From the NCBI RefSeq assembly GCF_001420915.1, contig NZ_CP013021.1, positions 2,894,001 to 2,958,000 on the forward strand: a DNA stretch of 64,000 bases, in the 5' to 3' direction. Numbering within the stretch: position 1 is the stretch's first letter; each line of letters opens with the position of its first letter. Position numbers and translations under genes: made by a program. The notes under the pieces are model-generated. The model did no database searches. It saw nothing but the letters and a program-made list of their open reading frames with translations, and was not told the origin of the DNA. Below are positions 26,211-35,471 of the stretch, piece by piece. Source of the DNA: Agarivorans gilvus. GTDB lineage: Bacteria; Pseudomonadota; Gammaproteobacteria; Enterobacterales; Celerinatantimonadaceae.

Positions 26211-27677
26211 ATGAAATATAAAGATTTACGGGACTTTATCACGCTGCTAGAACAGCGTGGTGAGTTAAAGCGCATCAGCCTTGAAGTGTCTACCGAACTG
26301 GAAATGACAGAAATTTGCGACCGCACCTTAAAGGCAGGTGGGCCAGCTTTATTGTTTGAGAATGTTAAGGGCCACAGCATGCCAGTATTAGGCAACCTGT
26401 TTGGTACCCCCGAGCGGGTAGCCTTGGGCATGGGTCAAGAGTCGGTAAGTGCACTGCGAGAAGTGGGGACTTGGCTGTCTTATTTAAAAGAGCCAGAGCC
26501 GCCTAAAGGCTTAAAAGAATTATGGGAAAAACTGCCTATTTTCAAACAAGTTCTGAATATGCCAACCAAGAAGTTGCGTTCGGCTCCGTGTCAGGAAATT
26601 GTTTGGCAAGGGGATGAGGTGGACTTAGATAAGTTGCCGATTCAGCATTGTTGGCCGGGTGATGTGGCGCCCTTAGTCACTTGGGGCCTTACCATTACTC
26701 GTGGTCCCTATAAAAAACGGCAAAACTTAGGTATTTATCGCCAACAAAAGTTAGCCAAGAATAAACTGATCATGCGTTGGCTCTCGCATCGCGGCGGGGC
26801 GATAGATTTTAGAGAGTTTCAAGAGCTCAACCCTGGCAAGCCCTATCCTGTGTCGGTGGCTTTAGGGGCCGATCCTGCCACAATACTCGGTGCTGTAACA
26901 CCGGTGCCCGACACCTTGTCGGAATATGCCTTTGCCGGTTTACTACGTGGCGGACGTACTGAAACCGTCAAGTGTGTGAGTAATGACTTGGAAGTACCAG
27001 CCAGTGCCGAGATTGTATTAGAAGGCTACTTACAGCCGGGTGAAATGGCCGCAGAAGGCCCTTATGGTGACCATACCGGTTATTACAATGAAGTGGATGA
27101 GTTTCCAGTATTTACAATCACTCATATCACCATGCGTAAAGATCCCATTTACCACAGTACTTATACCGGGCGTCCACCAGATGAACCGGCGGTACTAGGC
27201 GTGGCATTAAATGAAGTATTTGTGCCAATTTTGCAAAAACAGTTCCCAGAAATTGTCGACTTTTACTTGCCTCCTGAAGGTTGCTCTTATCGCATGGCGG
27301 TAGTGACCATTAAGAAACAATATCCTGGGCATGCCAAACGGGTGATGTTGGGCGTTTGGTCGTTTTTAAGACAGTTTATGTATACTAAATTTGTTATCGT
27401 TTGTGATGATGATATTAACGCCCGCTGTTGGCAGGATGTAATATGGGCTATTACCACCCGTATGGATCCAAGTCGGGATACCACTTTAATTGAACAGACG
27501 CCGATTGATTACTTAGATTTTGCTTCACCTGTATCGGGTTTAGGTTCAAAAATGGGCATGGATGCGACCAATAAATGGCCAGGCGAAACCCATCGAGAAT
27601 GGGGTGAAGTGATAGCAATGAGCCCCGAGGTAACACAGCGGGTTGATAGCATCTGGTCTCAGCTGGGTATTGATTAA
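26211..27677 (+). CDS. ubiD: 4-hydroxy-3-polyprenylbenzoate decarboxylase
   Basis: This 488-residue enzyme removes the carboxylate from 4-hydroxy-3-polyprenylbenzoate in ubiquinone synthesis, using prenylated FMN made by UbiX. The family start MKYKDLRDFITLLEQRGELKRI, the prFMN/metal region (WPGDVAPLVTWGLTITRGPYKKRQNLGIYRQQ) and the catalytic stretch EGPYGDHTGYYNEVDEFPVF are present. The length is normal. Its last base is shared with the start of the ferredoxin gene, so the three genes ubiD, ferredoxin and fre form a tight operon. Confidence 0.96.
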   Translation: MKYKDLRDFITLLEQRGELKRISLEVSTELEMTEICDRTLKAGGPALLFENVKGHSMPVLGNLFGTPERVALGMGQESVSALREVGTWLSYLKEPEPPKGLKELWEKLPIFKQVLNMPTKKLRSAPCQEIVWQGDEVDLDKLPIQHCWPGDVAPLVTWGLTITRGPYKKRQNLGIYRQQKLAKNKLIMRWLSHRGGAIDFREFQELNPGKPYPVSVALGADPATILGAVTPVPDTLSEYAFAGLLRGGRTETVKCVSNDLEVPASAEIVLEGYLQPGEMAAEGPYGDHTGYYNEVDEFPVFTITHITMRKDPIYHSTYTGRPPDEPAVLGVALNEVFVPILQKQFPEIVDFYLPPEGCSYRMAVVTIKKQYPGHAKRVMLGVWSFLRQFMYTKFVIVCDDDINARCWQDVIWAITTRMDPSRDTTLIEQTPIDYLDFASPVSGLGSKMGMDATNKWPGETHREWGEVIAMSPEVTQRVDSIWSQLGID

Positions 27678-27949
27678 TGACTCGAACTTTTCAAGTCAGC
27701 TTAGAACAACAGGTTTTTTCGGTCGAAGCAGAGCAACCTATTCTTAATGCTGCTCTGGAGCAGGGAATAGCTTGGCCACATCGCTGTAGACAAGGCGTTT
27801 GCTGCCGTTGTTTGGCTCGCCGTATCAGCGGTGAGCTGGTTTATCATGGCATGGCTCCTATGTTGAGCAATGCCGAGCAGCAACAAGGTTGGTTTTTGGC
27901 TTGTTTAGCCAGTGCAGAATCAGATTTAACGATAAGTTTAGAAGGGTGA
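27677..27949 (+). CDS. small [2Fe-2S] ferredoxin between ubiD and fre
   Basis: This 90-residue protein has the plant-type cluster motif C37-x4-C42-x2-C45 (CRQGVCCRC, with an extra C43) and the fourth ligand C76 (WFLACLA). The front (PILNAALEQGIAWPHRC) matches the beta-grasp ferredoxin fold. It overlaps ubiD by one base and ends 4 bp before fre. Adjacency suggests it passes electrons to or from the Fre flavin reductase, like a split version of a ferredoxin-reductase fusion. Its real partner is unknown. Confidence 0.85.
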   Translation: MTRTFQVSLEQQVFSVEAEQPILNAALEQGIAWPHRCRQGVCCRCLARRISGELVYHGMAPMLSNAEQQQGWFLACLASAESDLTISLEG

Positions 27950-27953
27950 AAGT

Positions 27954-28649
27954 ATGAAACGCATTACGTGCAAGGTTGCATCGGTCTCGCCGATTTTAGA
28001 TGACATATTCAATGTTGAGTTACAGCCTGAACAAAGCCAAGATTTTGTGGCGGGTCAGTACCTGCAAATTGTTATGGCAGAAGATGATAAGCGGCCCTTC
28101 TCGTTAGCCAGCTCGCCAGAGCAGAGCGAGTTATTTGAGCTGCATATAGGGGCGCCAGAAAATAATGCTTATGCTCGGCAGGTAATTGAAAAGTTACAGA
28201 ATAGCGGCGAAATTGAAGTTGAAATGCCGTTTGGCCATGCAGGTTTAGATGAAACCAGTCAACGGCCGATACTGATTATGGTGGGGGGCACCGGTTTTTC
28301 TTATGCTAAGTCAATTATCGAGCACATCATCGACAGCGAACAAGACCGTGAAGTCTACTTGTATTGGGGCGGGCGCAATCTAGGTGGCTTGTACTTGCAC
28401 GAGCTTGCCTATCAGTGGGCCGAGTTAGATCGAGTGAAATTTGTTCCAGTATTAGAGAACGCCGTATCGCAGTGGACAGGAAAACGCGGTTTAGTACACC
28501 AAGCTGTATTAGAAGACTTTGCCGATATGAGTCATTTAGAAGTGTATATCGCGGGGCGCTTTGAAATGGCCGACGTGGCACGTACCGCCTTTACTCAGCA
28601 GGGTTTGCCCTTAGACCAGCTGCATGGCGACGCCTACGAGTTCATTTAA
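27954..28649 (+). CDS. fre: NAD(P)H-flavin reductase
   Basis: This 231-residue protein belongs to the FNR superfamily (Fre/LuxG). The flavin-binding motif is RPFSLASSPEQSELFELHIG, the NAD(P)H part GGTGFSYAKSIIEH, and the C-terminus GDAYEFI. Fre reduces free FMN, FAD or riboflavin with NAD(P)H. Next to ubiD its FMNH2 may feed UbiX, which prenylates reduced FMN to make the UbiD cofactor; that link is inference. A strong two-way terminator follows. Confidence 0.94.
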   Translation: MKRITCKVASVSPILDDIFNVELQPEQSQDFVAGQYLQIVMAEDDKRPFSLASSPEQSELFELHIGAPENNAYARQVIEKLQNSGEIEVEMPFGHAGLDETSQRPILIMVGGTGFSYAKSIIEHIIDSEQDREVYLYWGGRNLGGLYLHELAYQWAELDRVKFVPVLENAVSQWTGKRGLVHQAVLEDFADMSHLEVYIAGRFEMADVARTAFTQQGLPLDQLHGDAYEFI

Positions 28650-28664
28650 GTGCTTACTGGATTG

Positions 28665-28692
28665 AAAAAGGCGAGCTTAGCTCGCCTTTTTT
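28665..28692. terminator. two-way terminator between fre and hemY
   Basis: AAAAGGCGAGC-tta-GCTCGCCTTTT is an 11-bp perfect stem with A-tract and T-tract, suited to both strands. It lies between convergent operons. Confidence 0.9.
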
Positions 28693-28705
28693 ATTGCCTG
28701 TAATC

Positions 28706-29875
28706 TTATATCGCCAAGGCTTGGCGGTAATAATGTACTGCTTGCTCTGGTTCGTTTAGTTGGCGATGGACTTCAGCCAGGCCTTGATAACAGGCTTGGC
28801 TGGGCGCTAACTGCATGCTTTGCTGGTAGAAGTCTTTGGCTTCTGACCATTGTTCCTGTTGTGCATATAAGCGAGCAATTAAACAGAGTAGCTCGGCATT
28901 TTCTGGGTGCTTGTGGCGTAATTTTAATAGTTGCTGCAACAAGGGATGGGGATCGCTGAGTTGCAACTGGTTAGCGACGCTGAGCAGTTCACTGTCGGTA
29001 TGGCGATTGATTAAGTCGCCTAATAGTTGGTAGGCGGCGTTATTGTCGCCAGCCGTAATTAAGGCTTTGCAAGCTGCAGCAGCAATGCTCATCTGCTTTT
29101 TTTGTTTACGTGGCATGGCATTCCAGTGCGCCGCTACGGCTTCAGAACCTTGGCTATTGGCTAGCTCAAGAAACAACTGTTGATAGCCGTGCGACAACTC
29201 AGATTGCAATTGTTGCTGGTTGATTAAACCTAACTTATGGGCTGAAGGCAAAATGTCGATGTAGCGCTGCCACAGGCCAAGTGCTGGCAATATACTTAAT
29301 AGCATGCGTTTTACGCTGGGCTGCTTAAGACTGTCGTGAGGTAGTTGCTCTAGACTGTTGAGTGCTGCAGCATAGTTTTGCTGCTTAATTTGTAGCCGTG
29401 CTTGCGTCATCAGTACCGCAGCATCGTTATCGGCTAAGCGAGTGGCTTGTTCTAAGTACTTATCTCGTTTTTTATCTTGGCCTTGTTCCTGTGCGGCTTC
29501 AGCTGCGGCTAAGTAGTTGAGGGCCGGGGCATCGCTTAAACCCGCGGCTTTACTCACTAGCTTTTCTGCGTTTTGGTAATCGCCGCGCATCATGGCCAGC
29601 ATGCCTTGCTGGGTATGACTAATCGCCTTTTGCTTGCGTCGTTGACCCCACCATGCGCCGCTGCGATAGAAGCTTAACCATAGCCAGCGCGCTAGCCATA
29701 AGCTAAATAACAGCGCACAGAACAGCAGAAAGCTAAGGAACAAGGCGCTGGTGACTGACATCTCGATGGTGTAATTATCAAAGGCGATCAGCACGTAACC
29801 CTTATTTCCGGCCAATTGTGGGCCTAAAGCGAGGCCAATGGCAATGGCCAGTAACAGAATGATGACTTTAACCAT
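28706..29875 (-). CDS. hemY: haem biosynthesis-associated TPR protein HemY
   Basis: This 389-residue inner-membrane protein has two N-terminal helices (about 1-20, VIILLLAIAIGLALGPQLAG; and about 40-68) and a long TPR-rich cytoplasmic part. In it are MMRGDYQNAEKLVSKAAG, a middle HemY_N-type segment and ENAELLCLIARLYAQQEQWSEAKDFYQQSM near the C-terminus. It is the last gene of hemCDXY and overlaps hemX by 8 bases. HemY is linked to coproporphyrin metabolism in gammaproteobacteria but is not the Bacillus HemY oxidase. Its exact role is unsettled. Confidence 0.93.
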   Translation of the reverse strand: MVKVIILLLAIAIGLALGPQLAGNKGYVLIAFDNYTIEMSVTSALFLSFLLFCALLFSLWLARWLWLSFYRSGAWWGQRRKQKAISHTQQGMLAMMRGDYQNAEKLVSKAAGLSDAPALNYLAAAEAAQEQGQDKKRDKYLEQATRLADNDAAVLMTQARLQIKQQNYAAALNSLEQLPHDSLKQPSVKRMLLSILPALGLWQRYIDILPSAHKLGLINQQQLQSELSHGYQQLFLELANSQGSEAVAAHWNAMPRKQKKQMSIAAAACKALITAGDNNAAYQLLGDLINRHTDSELLSVANQLQLSDPHPLLQQLLKLRHKHPENAELLCLIARLYAQQEQWSEAKDFYQQSMQLAPSQACYQGLAEVHRQLNEPEQAVHYYRQALAI

Positions 29876-31046
29876 TACTGTCTCCTTCTAAAGAAGGAAG
29901 CAGCCGTTGCTGACGCTGTTTAATGGCTTTTTCTGCGGCGTTAAGGCTGCTGAGCTGATCGGGGACGCGGTCCACTATGCCTAGCTGTTGTAGCTCTTGG
30001 AGGTCTTCTACAAGGGCCTGCGCCTGAGCGTTTTGCATGAAATAACTGCTAATCCAGGTTTCGGCACGTTGTAATTTGGCCTTAAATAATTCGCCCTGAG
30101 AGCGGAATAGTGCTAGTTCGGCCTGTTGAATTTGTAACTTTAAGTTTTCTTTTAAATACCAAGCGTGCTGCGGCTCTACCAAGGCTTCTACTTGGCCATC
30201 ACGGCGGCGTACGGTAATAAAGTTTTCACTAAATTTACGCCAGCTTTTTAATAGATTACTTTGCCAATCTGCACTGTCTCCGCTTAAGTCATTGTTTTGT
30301 AGTTCACTGGCTTCAGGTAAATCGATGGCCGCCAGTTTCAGTTGCTCGGTTTGTTGTAAAATCCCTTCTAAGCGAAAGGCGATGCCTTCTCTGTCGGTTA
30401 AGGGAAGGGCCTTGAGCATGGTAACATCGCTGTTAATGGCCCGTCGTAGTGGCAACAGGTGGGGATCTTGAGCGTGGCTAATGCTGCTATCAGCCTCTAA
30501 CAACAGCGCTATGGCGGTGGCTACATCATTTTCTAGCCATAATTTGTGCGCCGCCAGTTGCAGTAGGTAGTTGGCCTCATTGAGTCGCCAGTGGTTAGCA
30601 TCTTTAATATTGAGCAATGCCAGCTGTTGTTCAATGGCTTGGCGATGTTGCTCGGTGGCATCGAGCTTAGCATTGAGCGCGTCGTTTACTTGGTGCAACT
30701 CCGCTAGATTTTGTTGCAACTGCTCGATGTTGGCTTGGCTATTGTTTTGTAGCGCCATAAGGTTCTGTTCTTTGGCGTCTAAGCTGGTATTTAATAGCTG
30801 CAGCTGAGTGTTGGTATGTTCTCTATATTGATGCCCATGCCAGTATAGCCCAGCGGTGGTTGCTAGGCTCAGTACAATCGCGACCACCGCGATGCGAGAG
30901 GCTGTTTTAGCTTGTGAAGCGCTTGGCTCGCCTTGTTTGTTCGGCCGTTTAGCGCTAGGTTTTGTTTTGGCCTTTTCAGTTTCAGGCCTTGAATCATTGG
31001 GGAGAGTAGCCTTATTTTGACTATCTTCTGATTTATTCTGGGTCAT
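29868..31046 (-). CDS. hemX: HemX, membrane coiled-coil protein of the hem operon
   Basis: This 392-residue protein has a charged cytoplasmic front, one membrane helix (AVVAIVLSLATTAGLYWHG, about residues 50-68), a coiled-coil (LLNTSLDAKEQNLMALQNNSQ onward) and a helical domain. It is often labelled a uroporphyrinogen III methyltransferase, but no SAM-binding motif is seen, so that name is not supported. Start ATG 31044-31046 has AAGGAA ahead and overlaps hemD by 14 bases; the in-frame codon 15 bases upstream is less likely. Confidence 0.92.
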   Translation of the reverse strand: MTQNKSEDSQNKATLPNDSRPETEKAKTKPSAKRPNKQGEPSASQAKTASRIAVVAIVLSLATTAGLYWHGHQYREHTNTQLQLLNTSLDAKEQNLMALQNNSQANIEQLQQNLAELHQVNDALNAKLDATEQHRQAIEQQLALLNIKDANHWRLNEANYLLQLAAHKLWLENDVATAIALLLEADSSISHAQDPHLLPLRRAINSDVTMLKALPLTDREGIAFRLEGILQQTEQLKLAAIDLPEASELQNNDLSGDSADWQSNLLKSWRKFSENFITVRRRDGQVEALVEPQHAWYLKENLKLQIQQAELALFRSQGELFKAKLQRAETWISSYFMQNAQAQALVEDLQELQQLGIVDRVPDQLSSLNAAEKAIKQRQQRLLPSLEGDSNG

Positions 31047-31803
31047 GTTGATTCCTTGCAAGTGGCGGCGTGTGCGCTAAAGCCTCAACACATGCCTGAT
31101 CCGATGCACCATTACACAATATTATATGTTCAAATCCCAAACTCACAGCGTAATTCTGCAAGCGTTGGCTTGGTACTAGTAGGGTTGTTTTACGTAACCA
31201 AGCAGCTTGCTGAGCGCTACTCATAAGGGTAGTCAGGTGTTTCAATATTTCACCACTGGTGGCCACAATAGTGTTGATCTGTGACTGCCATTGTTCAAGT
31301 TGTGGCTGAGTATAGTTAATTAAATGACGCTGATAACAGCTAAGGTAGTTAACTTTAATCCCTTGGGCTTGTAATTGTTCTGCCAACCATTCTCGCCCTT
31401 GTTGCCCACGTAGGATGTAGGCTGTTTTTATTCCGCTGAGTTGCTGTTGAATTAATTGCAGCATGCCTTCGCTGTCTTGGCGCTGTGGCACCATGGGGGT
31501 GATGCCGTATTGTCGCCAGCATTCGGCCGTTGCCTGGCCCACGGCTAGATAGTGGGTCGTTTGTGGCCAGCTAAGCTGATGTTGTTGTAGATAACTTTGA
31601 CAGGATTCGATGGCATATTGACTCACCGCCACTAGCAAACTGTGTTTATCTAATGAGGCTAATAGTGCTGGCAACTGAGAGAGTTGTTCGCTAGTTGTTA
31701 TGTCGAGCATTGGGGCGCCAATGGCAGTATAGCCATTGGCTTGAAGCCGAGTGACACAGCGTTGATTATTCGGCTGTGGGCGGGTAACCAATACTTGATG
31801 CAA
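31033..31803 (-). CDS. hemD: uroporphyrinogen-III synthase
   Basis: This 256-residue enzyme closes hydroxymethylbilane with inversion of ring D to give uroporphyrinogen III. The sequence is poorly conserved in this family; supporting features are VLVTRPQPNNQRCVTRLQANGYTAIGAPMLDI, LAVGQATAECWRQYGI and the central VATSGEILKHLTTLM motif. It starts with TTG at 31803, seven bases after AAGGA, 10 bp downstream of hemC. The length matches homologues. It sits between hemC and hemX in the usual order. Confidence 0.93.
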   Translation of the reverse strand: MHQVLVTRPQPNNQRCVTRLQANGYTAIGAPMLDITTSEQLSQLPALLASLDKHSLLVAVSQYAIESCQSYLQQHQLSWPQTTHYLAVGQATAECWRQYGITPMVPQRQDSEGMLQLIQQQLSGIKTAYILRGQQGREWLAEQLQAQGIKVNYLSCYQRHLINYTQPQLEQWQSQINTIVATSGEILKHLTTLMSSAQQAAWLRKTTLLVPSQRLQNYAVSLGFEHIILCNGASDQACVEALAHTPPLARNQHDPE

Positions 31804-31813
31804 ACACTTGTCC

Positions 31814-32740
31814 TTATTGTTGTTGGTAGACAGCTTGTAAAATAGGGGCTGCTCCGGCGTCTAATAGTTGTTCTGCTAGATTTAAACCTAACTGTTCGGC
31901 TTGATTGCGAGGGCCAATGATTTGTTTTTCGATGATTTGTGAGCCATCCGGCGAGCCAACCAAGCCGCGAATTTGTAGCTGCTCGTCCTGCAGTTCGGCA
32001 AAACAGCCAATTGGGACTTGGCAGCCGCCTTCTAAGCGTCGGTTCATGGCGCGTTCGGCCATTACCCGGCAGGCGGTATCGCTATGGTGCAGTGGCTTGA
32101 GCAAGGCCAGTAGTTCTTGGTCGTCGTTACGACATTCTATGCCTACCGCACCTTGGCCGCCGGCGGGTAAAATCTGCTCGGCGGCAATGAAGTCACGGAT
32201 CCGCTCGGCCATGTCTAAGCGCAATAAACCTGCACTAGCTAATATAATGGCGTCAAATTCACCGGCATCGAGTTTGGCTAAGCGAGTATTCACATTGCCA
32301 CGTAAATCTTTGACGATCAGGTCTGGACGTTGCGCTTTAAGTTGGCATTGGCGACGGAGGCTAGAGGTACCAACGATAGCGCCCTCGGGCAGTGCGTCGA
32401 TGCTGGCGTGGTGATTGCTGACGAAGGCATCTCGGGGATCTTCGCGCTCACAGATACAGTGTAGGCCAAGGCCTTCGGGGAATTCCATTGGCACATCTTT
32501 CATTGAGTGTACCGCGATATCGGCAAGGCCATCTAACATCGCATGCTCTAACTCTTTGATAAACAGTCCTTTACCACCAATTTTAGCAAGAGGTGTATCG
32601 AGTATTTTATCGCCTCGAGTTTTCATCGGAAGTAACTCGACAATAATACCGGGGTGGTGGCGTTCTAATTCTGCTTTTACAAAATAAGCCTGCCACATTG
32701 CTAGAGGACTGTGGCGAGTCGCGATTGTCACTTTTTTCAC
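31814..32740 (-). CDS. hemC: porphobilinogen deaminase (hydroxymethylbilane synthase)
   Basis: This 308-residue enzyme links four porphobilinogens into hydroxymethylbilane. Seen are KVTIATRHSPLAMWQA, the catalytic Asp region MKDVPMEFPEGLG, GTSSLRRQCQLKAQRPDL, and GGCQVPIG carrying the cysteine that holds the dipyrromethane cofactor. Two GTG starts are possible; 32740 lies 9 bases after AAAGG, whereas 32746 is only 3 bases away, so 32740 is chosen. It leads the hemCDXY operon, divergent from cyaA, the standard gammaproteobacterial layout. Confidence 0.96.
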   Translation of the reverse strand: MKKVTIATRHSPLAMWQAYFVKAELERHHPGIIVELLPMKTRGDKILDTPLAKIGGKGLFIKELEHAMLDGLADIAVHSMKDVPMEFPEGLGLHCICEREDPRDAFVSNHHASIDALPEGAIVGTSSLRRQCQLKAQRPDLIVKDLRGNVNTRLAKLDAGEFDAIILASAGLLRLDMAERIRDFIAAEQILPAGGQGAVGIECRNDDQELLALLKPLHHSDTACRVMAERAMNRRLEGGCQVPIGCFAELQDEQLQIRGLVGSPDGSQIIEKQIIGPRNQAEQLGLNLAEQLLDAGAAPILQAVYQQQ

Positions 32741-32877
32741 AAACACTTACCTTTTTATTTCGTCACTCGATAGTATCATCTGTTAGTGGCAGGCCCAAGT
32801 TTGCTGTCGGGTGAAAAAGCAACAAAAGTTTGTTTTAGCTTAGGTATTGGGCTTGAAATCTTGTATAAAATATCCGC

Positions 32878-32920
32878 ACAGTTAGTGTGCATATCTGTTT
32901 ACCACTATTATACTAACTGT
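32878..32920 (+). repeat. inverted repeat in the cyaA leader
   Basis: ACAGTTAGT (32878-32886) and ACTAACTGT (32912-32920) are perfect 9-base inverted copies 25 bases apart, between a promoter-like TATAAAAT (32864) and the CRP-like site. It could form an RNA hairpin or hold a two-part protein site. Confidence 0.5.
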
Positions 32921-32933
32921 TAAGATGATCACA
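32918..32933. promoter_or_regulatory. candidate CRP-cAMP site upstream of cyaA
   Basis: TGTTA-AGATGA-TCACA matches the CRP consensus TGTGA-N6-TCACA at 9 of 10 positions with the exact spacing. It lies 58 bp upstream of the cyaA start. In E. coli, cAMP-CRP represses cyaA from a site near its promoter, so feedback here is plausible. Confidence 0.6.
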
Positions 32934-32990
32934 CTTTAGTGATATCTAAATTACATTCAATATACGTGCGTTAACACTAGGTAATTCAAG

Positions 32991-35471
32991 TTGCGAGATA
33001 CTATTGCCTCTCTAATGGAGAAGGCGACCCTTTTTAATCAGCAGAGAAAACAGCTGGCATTACAAACCATGCCTGCTGCGGCGCAACAGGTTTTTGAACT
33101 GTTGCCCTTAATGCTGCATTACTCGCACCCCTGCATTCCTGGCTTTGTGGAAGGTGATGTGCCTAGTGGGGTATGCCAGTTTAGCATTAGCGCGCGCCAT
33201 GCCATTTATTTGCAGCAGCATTTTTTATGCAGCCCTGAAGAGCCTGCTGCACATGACATTCTGGGTTTGTATTCCATGGGCAGTACTGCCACGGTTGGGC
33301 AAACCGAGTCTAGCGATTTAGATATCTGGGTTTGTCATGCCAGTGATTTAGCGGCGAACAGGTTGGCACTGCTTAGTGAGAAATGTGCGCTGATCTCTTC
33401 TTGGGCGGCTCACCAAGGCGTTGAATTAAACTTTTTCATGGTGCAGGAAAACCAATTTAAAACCGGTTCGATTAGCGAGTTATCAAAAGATAACTGCGGT
33501 AGTGCTCAGCACCTTTTGTTACTAGATGAGTTTTATCGCACCGCCTTACCCTTGGCGGGTAAGCACTTAGTGTGGTTTGCGGTTCCCAGTGATTTAGAGC
33601 AAAGTTACGATAGCTTTGTACAGCAGCAGTTTGAGACTGGTGCATTTAATCACGAGCAATGGTTAGATCTTGGCGGTTTAGATACCATTCCTGCGGAAGA
33701 GTACTTTGGCTCGGGTTTATGGCAGCTGTATAAAGGTATTGATTCGCCCTACAAAGCCGTGCTGAAAACCATGTTAATGGAAGCCTACTCCGCAGATTAC
33801 CCTCGGCCCAGTTTATTAGCGGTAGAGGCCAAGCGCTTGATTCAACAGAATCAAGAGTTTAGCTTCGAGCAGGATGCCTATTATTTAATGCTAAGCAAGG
33901 TCACTAAGTACCTTGAATCGATTGAAGATTACGCGCGTTTAGATTTGGTACGTCGTTGTTTTTATTTGAAAAACTGCGAGTGTAACCCGCTGCCCAGCGA
34001 CTTAGTTGAGGTCCGCTCCTTAACTTGGCAACAGCGTTTCATGGCTAAACTGGTAAAACAGTGGAAGTGGAGCCAGCATAAAATTGAGCACCTTAATTTA
34101 CGCCAAGAGTGGAAGGTGCAAGATGTTCGTTTGGCGCATAGCGAATTGCTAGATGCCTTGATGTTAAGTTATCGCAACCTGATCCGCTTTGCTCGACGCA
34201 ATGACATCAGTGAATCAATTAACCCCGAAGACATTGGCATTTTATCGCGCAAATTGTATGCCGCCTTTGAAAGCTTGCCGGGCAAAGTCACACTGATTAA
34301 CCCGCAAATTTCTCCCGACTTATCCGAGCCTTATCTTAGCTTTATTCATGTGCCTAAGGGGCGTAGCTGCGCCGAAGGTTGGTATTTGTATAAACAGCCT
34401 TTAAAGGGTTTGGCGATTGTTGGCCAGTCGCCCCTGGAACACGCCAGTTATATTTCTAAGTTGATGGCTTGGAGTTACTTCAATCAGCTGAAAACCGCGC
34501 AAACGCAATTAAGCTTACACAAGCATCAAGGTGACCTTACCTTAGATACGCTTAATCAATTTGCCGAAGATTTACGACGCGCTTTTCCGGTGAATGTGGA
34601 TGCCGCGAGTAACCTGGCGCTTACTCGTCCTTGTGAGATCCGCCATCTGGGCGTGTTTATCAATTTAGAAAAAGATCCCACCGCAAACTGGGGCGGCAAG
34701 GTTATCGAGTTTGATGCCCTTTCCACCGATGTATTTAGCTTTGGCCGTGATTCCGATTGCTTGGTTGGCTCGGTTGATTTAATTTATCGTAATACTTGGA
34801 ACGAAATCCGCACCTTGCATTTTTCGGGGGATAGCGCAGTGGTGGACGCGCTCACCACGGTGTTAGGTAAAATGCACCGAGATGCCAATATTCCCGAGCA
34901 TATCGATGTATTTTGTTATGCCGAAAATTTGCGTGAGCAAATTGGCGCTAACTTTAAGCAGCTGTTGGTGGAAAGTATTAAAAACCGTTTGCAGCCTAGC
35001 GATAAGCGCATCGTAAAAACCATTGTATTGGGTAATGATAAATACGGTTTGTTCATTGAAGACCGCGGTGTCTCGGTGAAAAAACTGGAAAATGGCGTGG
35101 AGTTTTATCGTCAACTCTCCAACAACAAGTTGCAACGCTTGCCCTTGCAGTTAAATGCCGGCCGCAGCACTAAGGTGCCCAATGTGGTAGAGGCTCACGC
35201 CAGTGAAGGTTTGGTGCAATACTTCTTTGAAGATTTGGCCAAGGGCTTCAATATTTATATTGTGGATGAGCACAATCGTATTGAAATGTACCAAGACTTT
35301 GAAGGTAGTAAAGAAGAGCTGGTACAAGGCATTAACCGCTTCTATACCTCTTCACGCGAGCAATACGGCACTCGTCATGAGGTGGTGAATTTTAACTTGC
35401 CACAGTTTTACGACATTGTTGCCGTAAATGGCCAATGGCAAGTTGCTTCTTATCGCAGTAACCAGACTTAG
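32991..35471 (+). CDS. cyaA: class I adenylate cyclase
   Basis: This 826-residue enzyme makes cAMP from ATP. The N-terminal catalytic half shows QVFELLPLMLHYSHPCIPGFVEG and the nucleotidyltransferase core YSMGSTATVGQTESSDLDIWVCH with its paired aspartates. The C-terminal half is the regulatory region that in E. coli responds to the glucose phosphotransferase system. It starts with TTG at 32991; E. coli cyaA also uses UUG, which keeps expression low. It converges with cyaY, overlapping by 4 bases. Confidence 0.96.
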   Translation: MRDTIASLMEKATLFNQQRKQLALQTMPAAAQQVFELLPLMLHYSHPCIPGFVEGDVPSGVCQFSISARHAIYLQQHFLCSPEEPAAHDILGLYSMGSTATVGQTESSDLDIWVCHASDLAANRLALLSEKCALISSWAAHQGVELNFFMVQENQFKTGSISELSKDNCGSAQHLLLLDEFYRTALPLAGKHLVWFAVPSDLEQSYDSFVQQQFETGAFNHEQWLDLGGLDTIPAEEYFGSGLWQLYKGIDSPYKAVLKTMLMEAYSADYPRPSLLAVEAKRLIQQNQEFSFEQDAYYLMLSKVTKYLESIEDYARLDLVRRCFYLKNCECNPLPSDLVEVRSLTWQQRFMAKLVKQWKWSQHKIEHLNLRQEWKVQDVRLAHSELLDALMLSYRNLIRFARRNDISESINPEDIGILSRKLYAAFESLPGKVTLINPQISPDLSEPYLSFIHVPKGRSCAEGWYLYKQPLKGLAIVGQSPLEHASYISKLMAWSYFNQLKTAQTQLSLHKHQGDLTLDTLNQFAEDLRRAFPVNVDAASNLALTRPCEIRHLGVFINLEKDPTANWGGKVIEFDALSTDVFSFGRDSDCLVGSVDLIYRNTWNEIRTLHFSGDSAVVDALTTVLGKMHRDANIPEHIDVFCYAENLREQIGANFKQLLVESIKNRLQPSDKRIVKTIVLGNDKYGLFIEDRGVSVKKLENGVEFYRQLSNNKLQRLPLQLNAGRSTKVPNVVEAHASEGLVQYFFEDLAKGFNIYIVDEHNRIEMYQDFEGSKEELVQGINRFYTSSREQYGTRHEVVNFNLPQFYDIVAVNGQWQVASYRSNQT

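Noticed and set aside
29868..31046. HemX as a uroporphyrinogen methyltransferase
   Set aside because: The common label is not backed by any SAM-binding motif; the protein is a membrane-anchored coiled coil.
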